This document shows positions 7,315-15,336 of a stretch of 35,207 nt of DNA, piece by piece. The DNA is from a virus: the IMG/VR virus record IMGVR_UViG_3300030106_006427, positions 1 through 35,207 of that record. One strand, given 5' to 3'. A program made the position numbers and the translations under genes. The notes under the pieces were generated by a model. That model did not search any database. It saw only the letters and a program-made list of their open reading frames with translations, and was not told where the DNA came from. The stretch's first letter is position 1, and the number at the start of each line of letters is the position of its first letter.

Positions 7315-8117
7315 CAAAGCACCTCATTATCAAAAGTTATGTTTCCAAACTTGACAAACTCTTTTGTCTTTTGAGGGTGGACCTCTCTTTTAATAAAATC
7401 TAACTTTATCGGTCTATACCTGGCCACAGTCGGCTTGTTTCTATAAAAACCATTTTTTGGCCCCTTTATATTATTCTGCTTTAGTATCTTCTCTAATCGA
7501 AATCTAGTCATTGTGTCCGAAAAATCAAACTTTTTAAGTTGTTTGTCGCTTAGAAAAGATTGCGCTATTACAAGATTTCGAGGCTTTTTTCTAATAATAG
7601 TCCTTTTAGCCAGGACAGATTCCTCGTCATATAATTCAAGAAAATGCACATCTTTATTTATGTTAGATGAGAACCAGTCGTACACAATGTTTGTATCGGT
7701 TCTCTGCCTTATTTCAAACGGGAGTCCTGATACAAGGTTATCATCAAAAATTCTTAAGCTTTCATAGTCTATCTTTATTTTAGTGGTATCCGCAACTATT
7801 ACTCTTAAACTATTATTCTCAGGCTCAATTCTAATCGCCTGGACCTTTCGGTTAATGGGCGCGTTACCGCTTAAACACATATCGAACAAAAGTTGATCCA
7901 TTAAAGTTTTCTTATTTGCTATCATTACATCGTGGTTAAGGGCTCGAAGCGTCTCTTTGTCTTTAAAAAGCTCAAACTGGAAGGTGTCCTGCAACCCGTT
8001 TACGATAAGCTTGCAGTCATTTATTTTTGCATACACCAAAGATGCTAGGCTATTACCTATCACGACCTCTTTCCAGCGATACCTGTGGTTGTCTAATTCA
8101 ACACCCAATTGTTTCAC
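7314..8117 (-). CDS. Uncharacterised phage protein
   Basis: A 267-residue protein starting with GTG at 8117, within the last 20 bp of the transglycosylase gene; its TGA shares a base with the next ATG. The N-terminus RWKEVVIGNSLASLVYA resembles the first strand-loop-helix of a Rossmann-type nucleotide-binding fold (GxSLAS), followed by KLIVNG. The C-terminal half is basic (RKKPRNLVIAQSFL, RYRPIKLDFIKREV). No catalytic signature is visible. I recall similar proteins in marine T4-like phages. Overlaps on both sides suggest cotranslation with the nucleotidyltransferase-like protein and perhaps a shared pathway. No function is assigned. Confidence 0.65.
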   Translation of the reverse strand: MKQLGVELDNHRYRWKEVVIGNSLASLVYAKINDCKLIVNGLQDTFQFELFKDKETLRALNHDVMIANKKTLMDQLLFDMCLSGNAPINRKVQAIRIEPENNSLRVIVADTTKIKIDYESLRIFDDNLVSGLPFEIRQRTDTNIVYDWFSSNINKDVHFLELYDEESVLAKRTIIRKKPRNLVIAQSFLSDKQLKKFDFSDTMTRFRLEKILKQNNIKGPKNGFYRNKPTVARYRPIKLDFIKREVHPQKTKEFVKFGNITFDNEVL

Positions 8118-8691
8118 TACAAATTCTTCTGGCGGCTCGGTGCCATCGATCTAATAATTTTAGATGCTTCGGTCTTTCTCTACATCTGCCGCCTTTTTTA
8201 GGATATCTTATACCCGTTACCCATGCTGCAATCCATTTTCTTCTAACGCTCTTGTACTTGCATTGCCTTTCGACCTTTTTTAGCTTTCTCACTATATGCT
8301 TGAGCCAACTATCCGCAGCAGAAAGTGGATCCCTTCTGTCAGTACCATATGATTTTTCATACATCGGCCATTGCTGTAGTATACCTACTGCCATGGGGCG
8401 TTTTCCGCTTTTGCTAAACTTTCTATCGCCCAAAGCATTAGGGTTATACCCGGATTCCATGCAAGCAGCCGCTAGAACCATGCCTCTCATCTCTTGTGGC
8501 ACATTATATTTCTTTTCTATTTCAACTAGATCCCACAATAATTCAATATTTACATTCTCCGGGCGCGCATACTTGCAATCAGTAGAGGCAAGATCTACAA
8601 TGTTGGAATAGTTGTAGGCCGCTCCTGAACAATCATCATACTGCTGTAGGCCCATAAGAGTTAGAGCCCATGTTAAAATCAATGTTGCCAT
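8098..8691 (-). CDS. Secreted lytic transglycosylase / lysozyme-like endolysin candidate
   Basis: A 197-residue protein with a hydrophobic N-terminus (MATLILTWALTLMGL) that looks like a signal peptide or signal-anchor, with a Cys at 21. The central domain matches the SLT/lysozyme fold: catalytic Glu E79 in AACMESGYNPNALG (76-88), then AVGILQQWP (101-109) in the place of the family's GLMQ-type motif, and RRDPLSAADSWLKHI (119-133). The C-terminus is very basic, and seven Cys residues suggest disulfides in an exported protein. The family cuts the peptidoglycan glycan strand. With a signal sequence and no virion gene beside it, a host-lysis role is likely; a virion-associated or cell-wall remodelling role is possible. 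The ATG lies 2 nt after the upstream stop and lacks a clear ribosome-binding site, suggesting coupling. Confidence 0.8.
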   Translation of the reverse strand: MATLILTWALTLMGLQQYDDCSGAAYNYSNIVDLASTDCKYARPENVNIELLWDLVEIEKKYNVPQEMRGMVLAAACMESGYNPNALGDRKFSKSGKRPMAVGILQQWPMYEKSYGTDRRDPLSAADSWLKHIVRKLKKVERQCKYKSVRRKWIAAWVTGIRYPKKGGRCRERPKHLKLLDRWHRAARRICSETIGC

Positions 8692-8693
8692 TT

Positions 8694-8966
8694 TTATTCA
8701 CTCGTTACAGCAAGGACATAGTTTTCTAGAACCATGTTGAGTTCGTCGTCTCCGATTGGAACTGTCTGCAACATAGCGCTCTCGAAAATAATCTCATCAC
8801 CCTCAGAAACATTAATATTGCAATCGTTGGCTATGGATTTCACAATTCCAATTCCATATCTCTCCGGAGGCTTGACGCCTTCAGGCAAAAGAACCATAGA
8901 TTGTTCTTGCTCCTCTTCCTCGCCGAGATCTACTACAATCATTCTATTTACTGGTTTATAGCTCAC
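8694..8966 (-). CDS. GroES-like co-chaperonin (functional analogue of T4 gp31)
   Basis: A 90-residue protein with the GroES pattern: PVNRMIVVDLGEEEEQEQ near the start, a mobile-loop region with VLLPEG (26-31), RYGIGIVKSIA, a SEGDEIIFE turn, and the ending MVLENYVLAV. Its length matches GroES (about 97) and phage co-chaperonins (T4 gp31 is 111). By family knowledge such proteins cap host GroEL and often widen its chamber so the capsid protein can fold. No GroEL gene is in the window, so it should act with the host chaperonin. The ATG has a good GGAGGA ribosome-binding site, and the gene follows the ribonucleotide reductase after 9 nt. Confidence 0.8.
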   Translation of the reverse strand: MSYKPVNRMIVVDLGEEEEQEQSMVLLPEGVKPPERYGIGIVKSIANDCNINVSEGDEIIFESAMLQTVPIGDDELNMVLENYVLAVTSE

Positions 8967-8975
8967 AGATTCCTC

Positions 8976-11393
8976 CTATCCACACTTAGCATAACCACAC
9001 GATGTGCATGTAACACATCCCTCAACATATATTAAGTCCTCAGAACCGCATTCAGTACATTTTTTATCAGAGGCCTTGCTGCCGTCTTGAATATATTTCT
9101 TTAGCACTCTCGCTGTAACCTTTGAAAAACTAAACATATCACTGTCTCTATCTTTATTTAACTGTTCGACGACATATTGTACACCGGATCCATGCCTCAA
9201 GGCAAGAGAAATCATTCTGGTAAAAACAGAGTGGTTTGGATTATCAAACACTTTTACCACGTTTTTAATAATAACCTCACCGCCATTTTCTCCAAATTTC
9301 AAGTCATAGATACTATTGGTGCTTTTTCTTGGATGCTTTAATATTGTACCATGAGTATATTTCTTTGGTATTTCAACAAAAGTAGAAAGACCTCCCATAA
9401 TCTCATATGGTTTTCCGTCCATTAGACCTACCAAAATAGTCCACTCTTCCCCCTGGATGGTCGGCCTGTGTATCTCGCATTCAAGCTCTATAGGTCTTTT
9501 TGGCGAGTTGTTCTGTGGGAAAGGCTCTTGTGATTTCTCACTAGAGTCCTCTGATAACAAAACACCCGTTCTTGAGCCGTCTACATAAACAGTAACTCCT
9601 TTCAATCCCTTCCGCCACGCGTCAAAATATAGCTCTCCGACCACCTCAGAAGGGGTTCCCTTCGGCAAATTAATAGTAGAACTAATCGAGTGGTCGATGT
9701 GCCTTTGGATAGCTGCTTGAATCTCAATTCGCCTCATCCAATCGATCTCGTGACTTTCAGTAAAAAAGTTCGGTAGGTCGGCTCCTTCATGGCTGTCTAG
9801 ATACTGCCGTACATTGTGATGATAAACTTTAAATTCTTTCCACCTATCGCCAAGATCATCTATAAAGTCAGCATCGGTTTTTTCGCTGTGGTCAAGCTTT
9901 CTTCTCCTCACATAGGAGTTTCTAAAGACCGGCTCTAAACCTGAGCTTGTTTGGCTCATTATGGAAACAGAGCCGGTTGGCGCATTTGTAAGGATAGAAA
10001 TATTTCTTCTTCCATGTTTTTCAATTCTTTCTCGTAGCGCCTTTGGTAGAGATTTTATAAAGGCGTTGTCTTTCTCAGTCTCCCAAGAGAACGCCGGGAA
10101 AGCGCCCCGCTCAATTGCAAGCTCTACGCTCTCTTCATACGAAGAGGTTTTCAAGGTCTTATAAATTTTATCAATAACTGCCAGAGACTCGTCAGAGTCG
10201 TAAGCCAGATTGAGGCATGCCAAAACATCAGCTAGCCCATGAGTTCCAAGACCTGTTCTTCTTCCATTTGCGCAAGTTTCATAAAGCTTTTTCCAAAGCT
10301 CTTTCTCGTCGGGCATATCCGCAACCGAGCGAATATTCTCTAGCTTTTCTAGTTCTAGTTCCACCAAATCATCAGAAAGGCGCATCGACGCCGCAACTAT
10401 TTGTGAGAATTTTTTAAAATTAAATCTCGCGTTTTCTGTGAACGGGTCAGTAACAAAATTCTTAAGATTAATAGAAATCAATCTACAGCTATCATAAGCA
10501 GATAAGGGTAGTTCCGCACAAGGATTGACGCATTCCGTCTTAAATTGCTCGTACTCATTCGCAGGGAGATATTTCAAAATATTATCCCACATGAGAAGTC
10601 CCGGCTCCGCTGTCTTGGTAGCCGAATCTACCACTCGCTCCCACAATTCAGTGGCGTTAATCTCTTTGGTTACAGTTGGTTCTTCGGAGTCTATAGGAAA
10701 CTTTAATGTGAAAGTTTCGTTGTTCTCCACAGCCTTCATGAACTCATCGCTTATCTTGACAGAAACGTTGGCACCAGTAACCTTTGTCAAGTCGTGCTTC
10801 ATTGTAACAAATTGTTCTATATCGGGGTGCCTAATATCCATGCTAAGCATGAGAGCACCACGCCTACCATTTTGACCTATCATTCGACACACATAAGAGT
10901 AAAGATCCGCAAAACTCCAGGCACCGCTAGTCGTTCCAGCCGAGTTGTTAACAGAGGCGTTTTCGGGGCGTAAATGAGATAAATCAAGACCGACACCGCA
11001 CCTTCTCTTAAAGAGGTTAGCTAGGTCTTTTCCAGAGTCCATGATGGAAGATATATTATCTCCGGGAGGGCCAACAACTACACAATTTGATAAAGAAACA
11101 TTAACGTGATTGTTTCCGATTCCCATCATTGGGGACCCCTGGGGCACAACATAGTCGAAGTTTTTCAAAATGTCAAAGATTTGCTCCTCCGACATTGTTC
11201 GCAAACCATTAAACTTCTTTTCTACTCTAGCAAATTCTCTTGCTAGTCTTCTATGCATGTCTTCGGGAGTTTTTTCTAATAAATTGCCCTCTTTATCCTT
11301 TAGGCAATACTTGGTCATCCAGACATTAGTTGCCAATTCATCATTGCCAAAGTAATTTAGCGTCTCTTTCTCTACTTCTTCTCTATTGTGCAT
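8976..11393 (-). CDS. nrdJ: Class II (adenosylcobalamin-dependent) ribonucleoside reductase
   Basis: An 805-residue enzyme that reduces ribonucleotides to deoxyribonucleotides. The active-site cysteines are C104 (SLSNCVVVG), the thiyl-radical Cys C292 in NPCAELPL (290-297) and C303 (DSCRLISINL). RRCGVGLDLSHLRP (130-143) and GRRGALMLSMDIRHPDIE are typical of class II NrdJ, and LTNAPTGSVSIMSQTSSGLEP is the substrate-binding finger region. The last 30 residues form a zinc-ribbon-like tail with CTECG and CTSCGYAKCG, which in this class carries the shuttle cysteines. No NrdB partner is needed; the enzyme uses vitamin B12 coenzyme and works with or without oxygen. The start is set by AAGGAA 8 nt upstream and lies 1 nt after the helicase stop, so it is cotranscribed with replication genes. 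Confidence 0.95.
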   Translation of the reverse strand: MHNREEVEKETLNYFGNDELATNVWMTKYCLKDKEGNLLEKTPEDMHRRLAREFARVEKKFNGLRTMSEEQIFDILKNFDYVVPQGSPMMGIGNNHVNVSLSNCVVVGPPGDNISSIMDSGKDLANLFKRRCGVGLDLSHLRPENASVNNSAGTTSGAWSFADLYSYVCRMIGQNGRRGALMLSMDIRHPDIEQFVTMKHDLTKVTGANVSVKISDEFMKAVENNETFTLKFPIDSEEPTVTKEINATELWERVVDSATKTAEPGLLMWDNILKYLPANEYEQFKTECVNPCAELPLSAYDSCRLISINLKNFVTDPFTENARFNFKKFSQIVAASMRLSDDLVELELEKLENIRSVADMPDEKELWKKLYETCANGRRTGLGTHGLADVLACLNLAYDSDESLAVIDKIYKTLKTSSYEESVELAIERGAFPAFSWETEKDNAFIKSLPKALRERIEKHGRRNISILTNAPTGSVSIMSQTSSGLEPVFRNSYVRRRKLDHSEKTDADFIDDLGDRWKEFKVYHHNVRQYLDSHEGADLPNFFTESHEIDWMRRIEIQAAIQRHIDHSISSTINLPKGTPSEVVGELYFDAWRKGLKGVTVYVDGSRTGVLLSEDSSEKSQEPFPQNNSPKRPIELECEIHRPTIQGEEWTILVGLMDGKPYEIMGGLSTFVEIPKKYTHGTILKHPRKSTNSIYDLKFGENGGEVIIKNVVKVFDNPNHSVFTRMISLALRHGSGVQYVVEQLNKDRDSDMFSFSKVTARVLKKYIQDGSKASDKKCTECGSEDLIYVEGCVTCTSCGYAKCG

Positions 11394-11394
11394 A

Positions 11395-12750
11395 TTATTT
11401 GTTCCTTTCTTCCCACTGGGTATAAACTTTCTTCATCTCTCTTTGTTGTCGTTTTACTTCGCTTACTTCCATCTCATCAATTGTTTCGTCTGTAGGCTCC
11501 AGAACCTCTATTTTAACGTTTGAGGTGTCAAAAAGCAAAGGGAACACCATTCCATCCGGCCCATTGCGATTTTTCGCAACATACATTTTTCCAGTGTTTG
11601 CTGTCTTATCTTCCTTTGTTCTTGAAATTGTACAAATAAAATCAGATACGAAGCACTTGTTAAATGCCTCCGAGATAGCTTCCATTGTAATCACTGCTTG
11701 ATTCAACCCGGTCCTGTTAGTTTGAGATGCTGTCCAAATAGGACACTCGTACTCTTTTGCGATACCTCGCAACTCTTCATAAATAGACTCTAGTTGGTTC
11801 CTTTTCTCTTTATAATTTGTAGTTGGTTTGAGAATGTCAGCGTAATCTATGATGATCAGATCGACTTTTTTCTCTCTTTTCAATAACTTATCTAAAGAAG
11901 CCCTAATGGTATTTGTTGATGCAGATTTTGTTGGATATTCTTTAATAAAGAGTTCTCCCTTTACTTCTAGGCAGGTTTCTTTAATTTTGTCCTTAAACGC
12001 ATTTAATCCCGAAAGGGGGTATCTGGTGATGCAGCTATCGTACCTTTGTCCTACAACTTCTTCAGAAAGTTCTAGAGTGTAGTGTGCCACGGTCTTGCCC
12101 TGCCTTACAGCCGTAGCACCTAAGTGAACAAGAGCGTGAGACTTACCCGCTCCCGTGGGTGCTACAACCACCCCAAGTTCCCCTTTGCCAAGGCCGCCTT
12201 TTGTTATCTTATCTATTCGATCCCACCCTGTAGAGACAGGATTCCTAGCCTTGAATATATAACGCAACTCAAAATCTTTCTTATAGTCATGGCCATGATC
12301 ATTGTCAACCCCCAGTTTGACCGCTTCATCAATCACCTTTTTGATTTCTTCAAAAGAGCAGTTGTCCAGCAGTCCCACCGAAATCATCATCGCCTCTTTT
12401 AGCTTTTGCTTCTTACAAAAGTCTAAGGATGTGTCCTTTACATATTGGCTGTCTTCTATGTCCTTCGTTCGAATCCGGGTAAAGAAATCTCTAACTTGCT
12501 TTTTTATAAGATCCGGCTCGTCCTCCATCTCGGTTCTCAGGATAGAATCAAGAATCTCATCGCTGGGATGTACGTTATATTTTTCTCTATAATCGAATAT
12601 GAGCCCGGAGAAGACTTGCAGATACTTTGATTCGAAGAACTTAATATCTAGGACTTCTTGCATCTGCTCAGAGAACGGCCTGTCCTCCAACATTAGTTGG
12701 ACAAGTTTCTCCTGAAAGTTTTTTCCATACAAAGAAAAGTCTTGTTGCAA
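11395..12750 (-). CDS. Replicative DNA helicase, DnaB / T4 gp41 type
   Basis: A 451-residue hexameric helicase. The start is TTG at 12750 with a very strong GGAGG just upstream. Residues 1-150 form an alpha-helical N-terminal domain, followed by a RecA-type motor: Walker A APTGAGKS (197-204), the LELSEE motif (226-231), Walker B LIIIDYADIL (298-307) and IWTASQTNR (338-346), close to the ALSQLNR motif of DnaB. SRTKEDKTANTGKMYVAKNR fits the arginine-finger and DNA-loop region. It unwinds duplex DNA at the replication fork. A sigma70-like promoter precedes it, overlapping the end of the exonuclease gene. No separate primase is visible in the window. Confidence 0.9.
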   Translation of the reverse strand: MQQDFSLYGKNFQEKLVQLMLEDRPFSEQMQEVLDIKFFESKYLQVFSGLIFDYREKYNVHPSDEILDSILRTEMEDEPDLIKKQVRDFFTRIRTKDIEDSQYVKDTSLDFCKKQKLKEAMMISVGLLDNCSFEEIKKVIDEAVKLGVDNDHGHDYKKDFELRYIFKARNPVSTGWDRIDKITKGGLGKGELGVVVAPTGAGKSHALVHLGATAVRQGKTVAHYTLELSEEVVGQRYDSCITRYPLSGLNAFKDKIKETCLEVKGELFIKEYPTKSASTNTIRASLDKLLKREKKVDLIIIDYADILKPTTNYKEKRNQLESIYEELRGIAKEYECPIWTASQTNRTGLNQAVITMEAISEAFNKCFVSDFICTISRTKEDKTANTGKMYVAKNRNGPDGMVFPLLFDTSNVKIEVLEPTDETIDEMEVSEVKRQQREMKKVYTQWEERNK

Positions 12751-12772
12751 CTTCCCCTCCTAATTTTGTATC

Positions 12773-12801
12773 AATGTACTATAATAAGAGCTATTTGTCA
12801 A
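12773..12801 (-). promoter_or_regulatory. Candidate sigma70-type promoter before helicase gene
   Basis: The coding strand has TTGACA (12796-12801), a perfect -35 box, a 17-nt spacer, then TACATT (12773-12778). Transcription would begin near 12766, about 16 nt before the TTG start. The -35 box lies across the end of the exonuclease gene. It could serve the helicase, nrdJ, groES-like and following genes with host polymerase early in infection. Confidence 0.45.
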
Positions 12802-13768
12802 TCAGTATCTTGTTGAATCGCTGGAAAAGATCCATCCAGCTAGTTTCACCGAATCCGTCTTGACTCATCATCTTGATGATCTCCGTTTTATTAAAAAACA
12901 AGTCATCACTCGCTATCATTGCTCGTATCTTCATCTTCGTTGTCGCGCTTATATTGGGGGAACTTAGCTGCATCAACTTGTAGTTTTGCCTAATCAATGC
13001 AGATTCACTCAATATGCTTCCATACGCTTTCACGCCGTCAATGTTGTCCCTACAATGCTCGAAGATATCACTAATCATGTATTCTTCTTCGTCTTCAAGG
13101 AAAGGAAACCTCTTTTTGACCGTAGCTAGGCCAACGCCTTTGGCTCCGGGCAAATTATCGTTTTTATCCCCTGCTATCGCCCTAGCTAGTGCGAAGTTAT
13201 TTGGATGAATTCCATATTGATCAACTACTCGGTTAACATTAAGCACCTGCTCTTGTGTGGGTCGAAATAGTACCGTCTCGTTGTCCAATATCTGGATAAA
13301 GTCCTTATCGCTAGAAACTATCACTTTTTGCCATCCAGCGTACTCATCTAACTTAGTTGCAAAAGCTATAAGATCGTCTGCCTCGATGTGCTCAAACATT
13401 AGCTGAACCACAGGCATATAGCTTAAGTACTCTACAAGGCGCGTCTGTTGCCATACCTTATTTTGTACCTCTTCATTCTCGGTTAAATTCCTTACCTGTC
13501 TGTTCAGTCGGATAGGATTTCGACCTTCTTTGTAGTTTTTATTAATACTCTTGCGGCGCTTAGATCCTCCGGCTCCGTCCCAGCAAATGACGATTCTATC
13601 AGGCCGGATCTCTCTCGCAAGCTTTTGTAGTATCTTTAAAAATCCTTTCATGCCACCAATAGGATCTCCATTTGTGGACAAAGAAGGATCTACAATATAA
13701 GCTCGATAATAAGAATTAAGCGCGTCTACAAATAGAACTCTTCTAGTTTTTATCTTGGATTTTTTCAA
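12791..13768 (-). CDS. 5'-3' exonuclease / flap endonuclease (T4 RNase H-like)
   Basis: A 325-residue PIN-domain nuclease. Acidic metal ligands are in place: D15 (FVDALNSYYRAY), D64 (CWDGAGGSKRRK), E129, D131 and D132 (HIEADDLIA), and D154/D156 (VSSDKDF). The helix-hairpin-helix DNA-binding motif GDKNDNLPGAKGVG covers 200-213. Such enzymes remove RNA primers and 5' flaps from lagging strands. This fills the 5'-nuclease activity missing from the short PolA-type polymerase nearby. The start overlaps the preceding small gene by 26 bp. Confidence 0.9.
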   Translation of the reverse strand: MKKSKIKTRRVLFVDALNSYYRAYIVDPSLSTNGDPIGGMKGFLKILQKLAREIRPDRIVICWDGAGGSKRRKSINKNYKEGRNPIRLNRQVRNLTENEEVQNKVWQQTRLVEYLSYMPVVQLMFEHIEADDLIAFATKLDEYAGWQKVIVSSDKDFIQILDNETVLFRPTQEQVLNVNRVVDQYGIHPNNFALARAIAGDKNDNLPGAKGVGLATVKKRFPFLEDEEEYMISDIFEHCRDNIDGVKAYGSILSESALIRQNYKLMQLSSPNISATTKMKIRAMIASDDLFFNKTEIIKMMSQDGFGETSWMDLFQRFNKILIDK

Positions 13769-14078
13769 CTCTTAAAACCCTGAACGCCGCCACACCTTCT
13801 ATCTTTTTTGCAGACAATGCTAGCTTGTTCATATGTAGCTTTAAGCTTGGATTTGTTAAGAAAAATTTGAGGGAACATATGGTTATCTCCGTTTTTTCGC
13901 TAAGACTCTTCGATGGCACTGCGATATTAACAATAGTGACACCGCATAGTGCTCTCATCTCATCTAAAATTTCCGTAATATTACGATCTTTAGTAGATTT
14001 TATTGATACTTCTGCCTTGTAGACATCGTATTTTAGCGCTTCTGAAATAACTTCTCTTACTTTATCCTTTAAAAACAT
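13743..14078 (-). CDS. Conserved-looking small phage protein, unknown function
   Basis: A 111-residue protein beginning MFLKDKVREVISEALKYDVY. The middle (ITEILDEMRALCGVTIVNI) followed by EKTEITICSLKFFLT and the C-terminal AFRVLRVEKI suggest a small alpha/beta fold with a ferredoxin-like order of elements. No catalytic residues are recognised. It sits between uvsX and the exonuclease, overlaps the latter by 26 bp, and has its own AGAGG ribosome-binding site and an ACTATTTA motif upstream. A replication or recombination accessory role is inferred only from its neighbours. Confidence 0.65.
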   Translation of the reverse strand: MFLKDKVREVISEALKYDVYKAEVSIKSTKDRNITEILDEMRALCGVTIVNIAVPSKSLSEKTEITICSLKFFLTNPSLKLHMNKLALSAKKIEGVAAFRVLRVEKIQDKN

Positions 14079-14096
14079 ACGTTTAACCTCTAAGCA

Positions 14097-14104
14097 TAAA
14101 TAGT
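14097..14104 (-). promoter_or_regulatory. Candidate phage promoter motif ACTATTTA before the exonuclease operon
   Basis: The coding strand reads TATACTATTTATGCTTAGAG, 26 nt before the ATG, in the gap after uvsX. It is the only ACTATTTA site in the window attached to a replication-region gene; the others precede virion genes. Confidence 0.4.
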
Positions 14105-14130
14105 ATAGAGTTCAATTAGAAGCTTACTTA

Positions 14131-15252
14131 CTAAGCGTCCACGTCATAAAAGTCCGAGGCGTCTCCCGTCCTATTGTGAAATTTAAAAATGATCTCTTCC
14201 TCCATTATCTCTAGAATGCGAGTTTTGAACTTTTCATTTTTCAACTTCTCGCTCCAGCTAGAGCCTTGAAACTTTTCCTCAGTACCGTCTTTGTAGGCTA
14301 TGGAATGCCAAGGGCCTCTTGTATTAAAGTGTTCTGAAGACTTAATCGCCTCAAGCCAACTCTCCTCGTCCTGCACTCTAACCTCATCTCCCCAAAGGAT
14401 CTTGAAGGTGCATTCCCTGGCTTGTGTTCCGAACTTGGACTTTTCTAGCTTTGCTTTAACCTCGGATCCCACCCTGAAGCCGTTTTCATCTTTAACAAAA
14501 GACGCCTTGGACTTGCGTCCAGTCAGCCATATGCGCAAGTCATATGCATAATGCATAGCTTTCCCGCCAGGTGTGAAGTAAGGAGTCGTCATAGCCTCTG
14601 CCACATTGGATGTAATATTAGTTTTAAGCTGGTTTAGTACAAGCAGCGTGGCTTCGGCGTTAGCAAGAGGTATCGTTAGCTTTGCCATGCCCTTGGATAG
14701 AATCCTCGGCTTAACTGCCATAGAAGAAAGAGGGTTAAAGTCTCCCTCGATATCAGTAACCGCAGGAGTCAATGCTAGACTATCCCAAATAAACAGCATC
14801 TTATTTTGATTGCCGCCCAAAAGCTCTTCAATAGTCTCTAGAACAAACTCTACGCTCTCAGCCTGGATGTATAATACCTTATCTAGGTCACAGCCAGCTT
14901 TTGCCAAGAAATCTGGATCGATCGCAGATTCCGAATCAAAATAAATCACATCGATATCTTGTTTTTGTGCGTTCGCAGCAATTTGTGCAGCGACATAAGA
15001 CTTACCAGTGGATTCTAATCCAGCAATCTCAGTTATCTTACCAACCGGAATGCCAGCGAGCTTCCCCTTACAAATAATTGAGTCCAGCCACCGTGAACCA
15101 GTCGGGATCCATCCCTTTACCTGGGTCGGATTATCTTGCGTTAGATTATAGGCAAGGTCATAGCCTGCCTTTCTATTAATAATCTTCCGCATTTCGTCCA
15201 TGCTAAGTCTTCCTAAGTTCGAATTTGTTTCTTTTTTGCTACGTCTTGCCAT
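14131..15252 (-). CDS. uvsX: UvsX/RecA-type strand-exchange recombinase
   Basis: A 373-residue RecA-fold protein. Walker A is GLESTGKS (78-85), a catalytic-Glu region follows in YFDSESAID, Walker B is KMLFIWDSLA (151-160), and VLNQLKTNI matches the loop carrying the conserved Gln at the end of a core strand. Disordered DNA-binding loops follow DIEGDFNPLSS and near TTPYFTPGGKAMHYAYDLRIWL. Length and pattern are nearer phage UvsX (T4: 391) than bacterial RecA. It forms filaments on single-stranded DNA and drives recombination-dependent replication and repair with SSB. The start has AGGA upstream. The gene follows ssb, separated by an exceptional hairpin. Confidence 0.9.
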   Translation of the reverse strand: MARRSKKETNSNLGRLSMDEMRKIINRKAGYDLAYNLTQDNPTQVKGWIPTGSRWLDSIICKGKLAGIPVGKITEIAGLESTGKSYVAAQIAANAQKQDIDVIYFDSESAIDPDFLAKAGCDLDKVLYIQAESVEFVLETIEELLGGNQNKMLFIWDSLALTPAVTDIEGDFNPLSSMAVKPRILSKGMAKLTIPLANAEATLLVLNQLKTNITSNVAEAMTTPYFTPGGKAMHYAYDLRIWLTGRKSKASFVKDENGFRVGSEVKAKLEKSKFGTQARECTFKILWGDEVRVQDEESWLEAIKSSEHFNTRGPWHSIAYKDGTEEKFQGSSWSEKLKNEKFKTRILEIMEEEIIFKFHNRTGDASDFYDVDA

Positions 15253-15277
15253 TATAAAATCCTAATTATAGTAAATT

Positions 15278-15328
15278 GGCAACGCGAGGTGTAGCGCGGA
15301 GGGGGCCGACAAAACACCTCGCGTTGCC
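15278..15328 (-). other. Long GC-rich hairpin between ssb and uvsX
   Basis: GGCAACGCGAGGTGT (15278-15292) is perfectly complementary to ACACCTCGCGTTGCC (15314-15328): a 15-bp stem with a 21-nt, very GC-rich loop. On the coding strand it is followed by AATTTACTATAATT, so no clear U run. It could be a terminator or attenuator, an RNase processing or mRNA-stabilising element, or a DNA-level element such as an origin hairpin. Confidence 0.9.
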
Positions 15329-15336
15329 GGGAGCGC

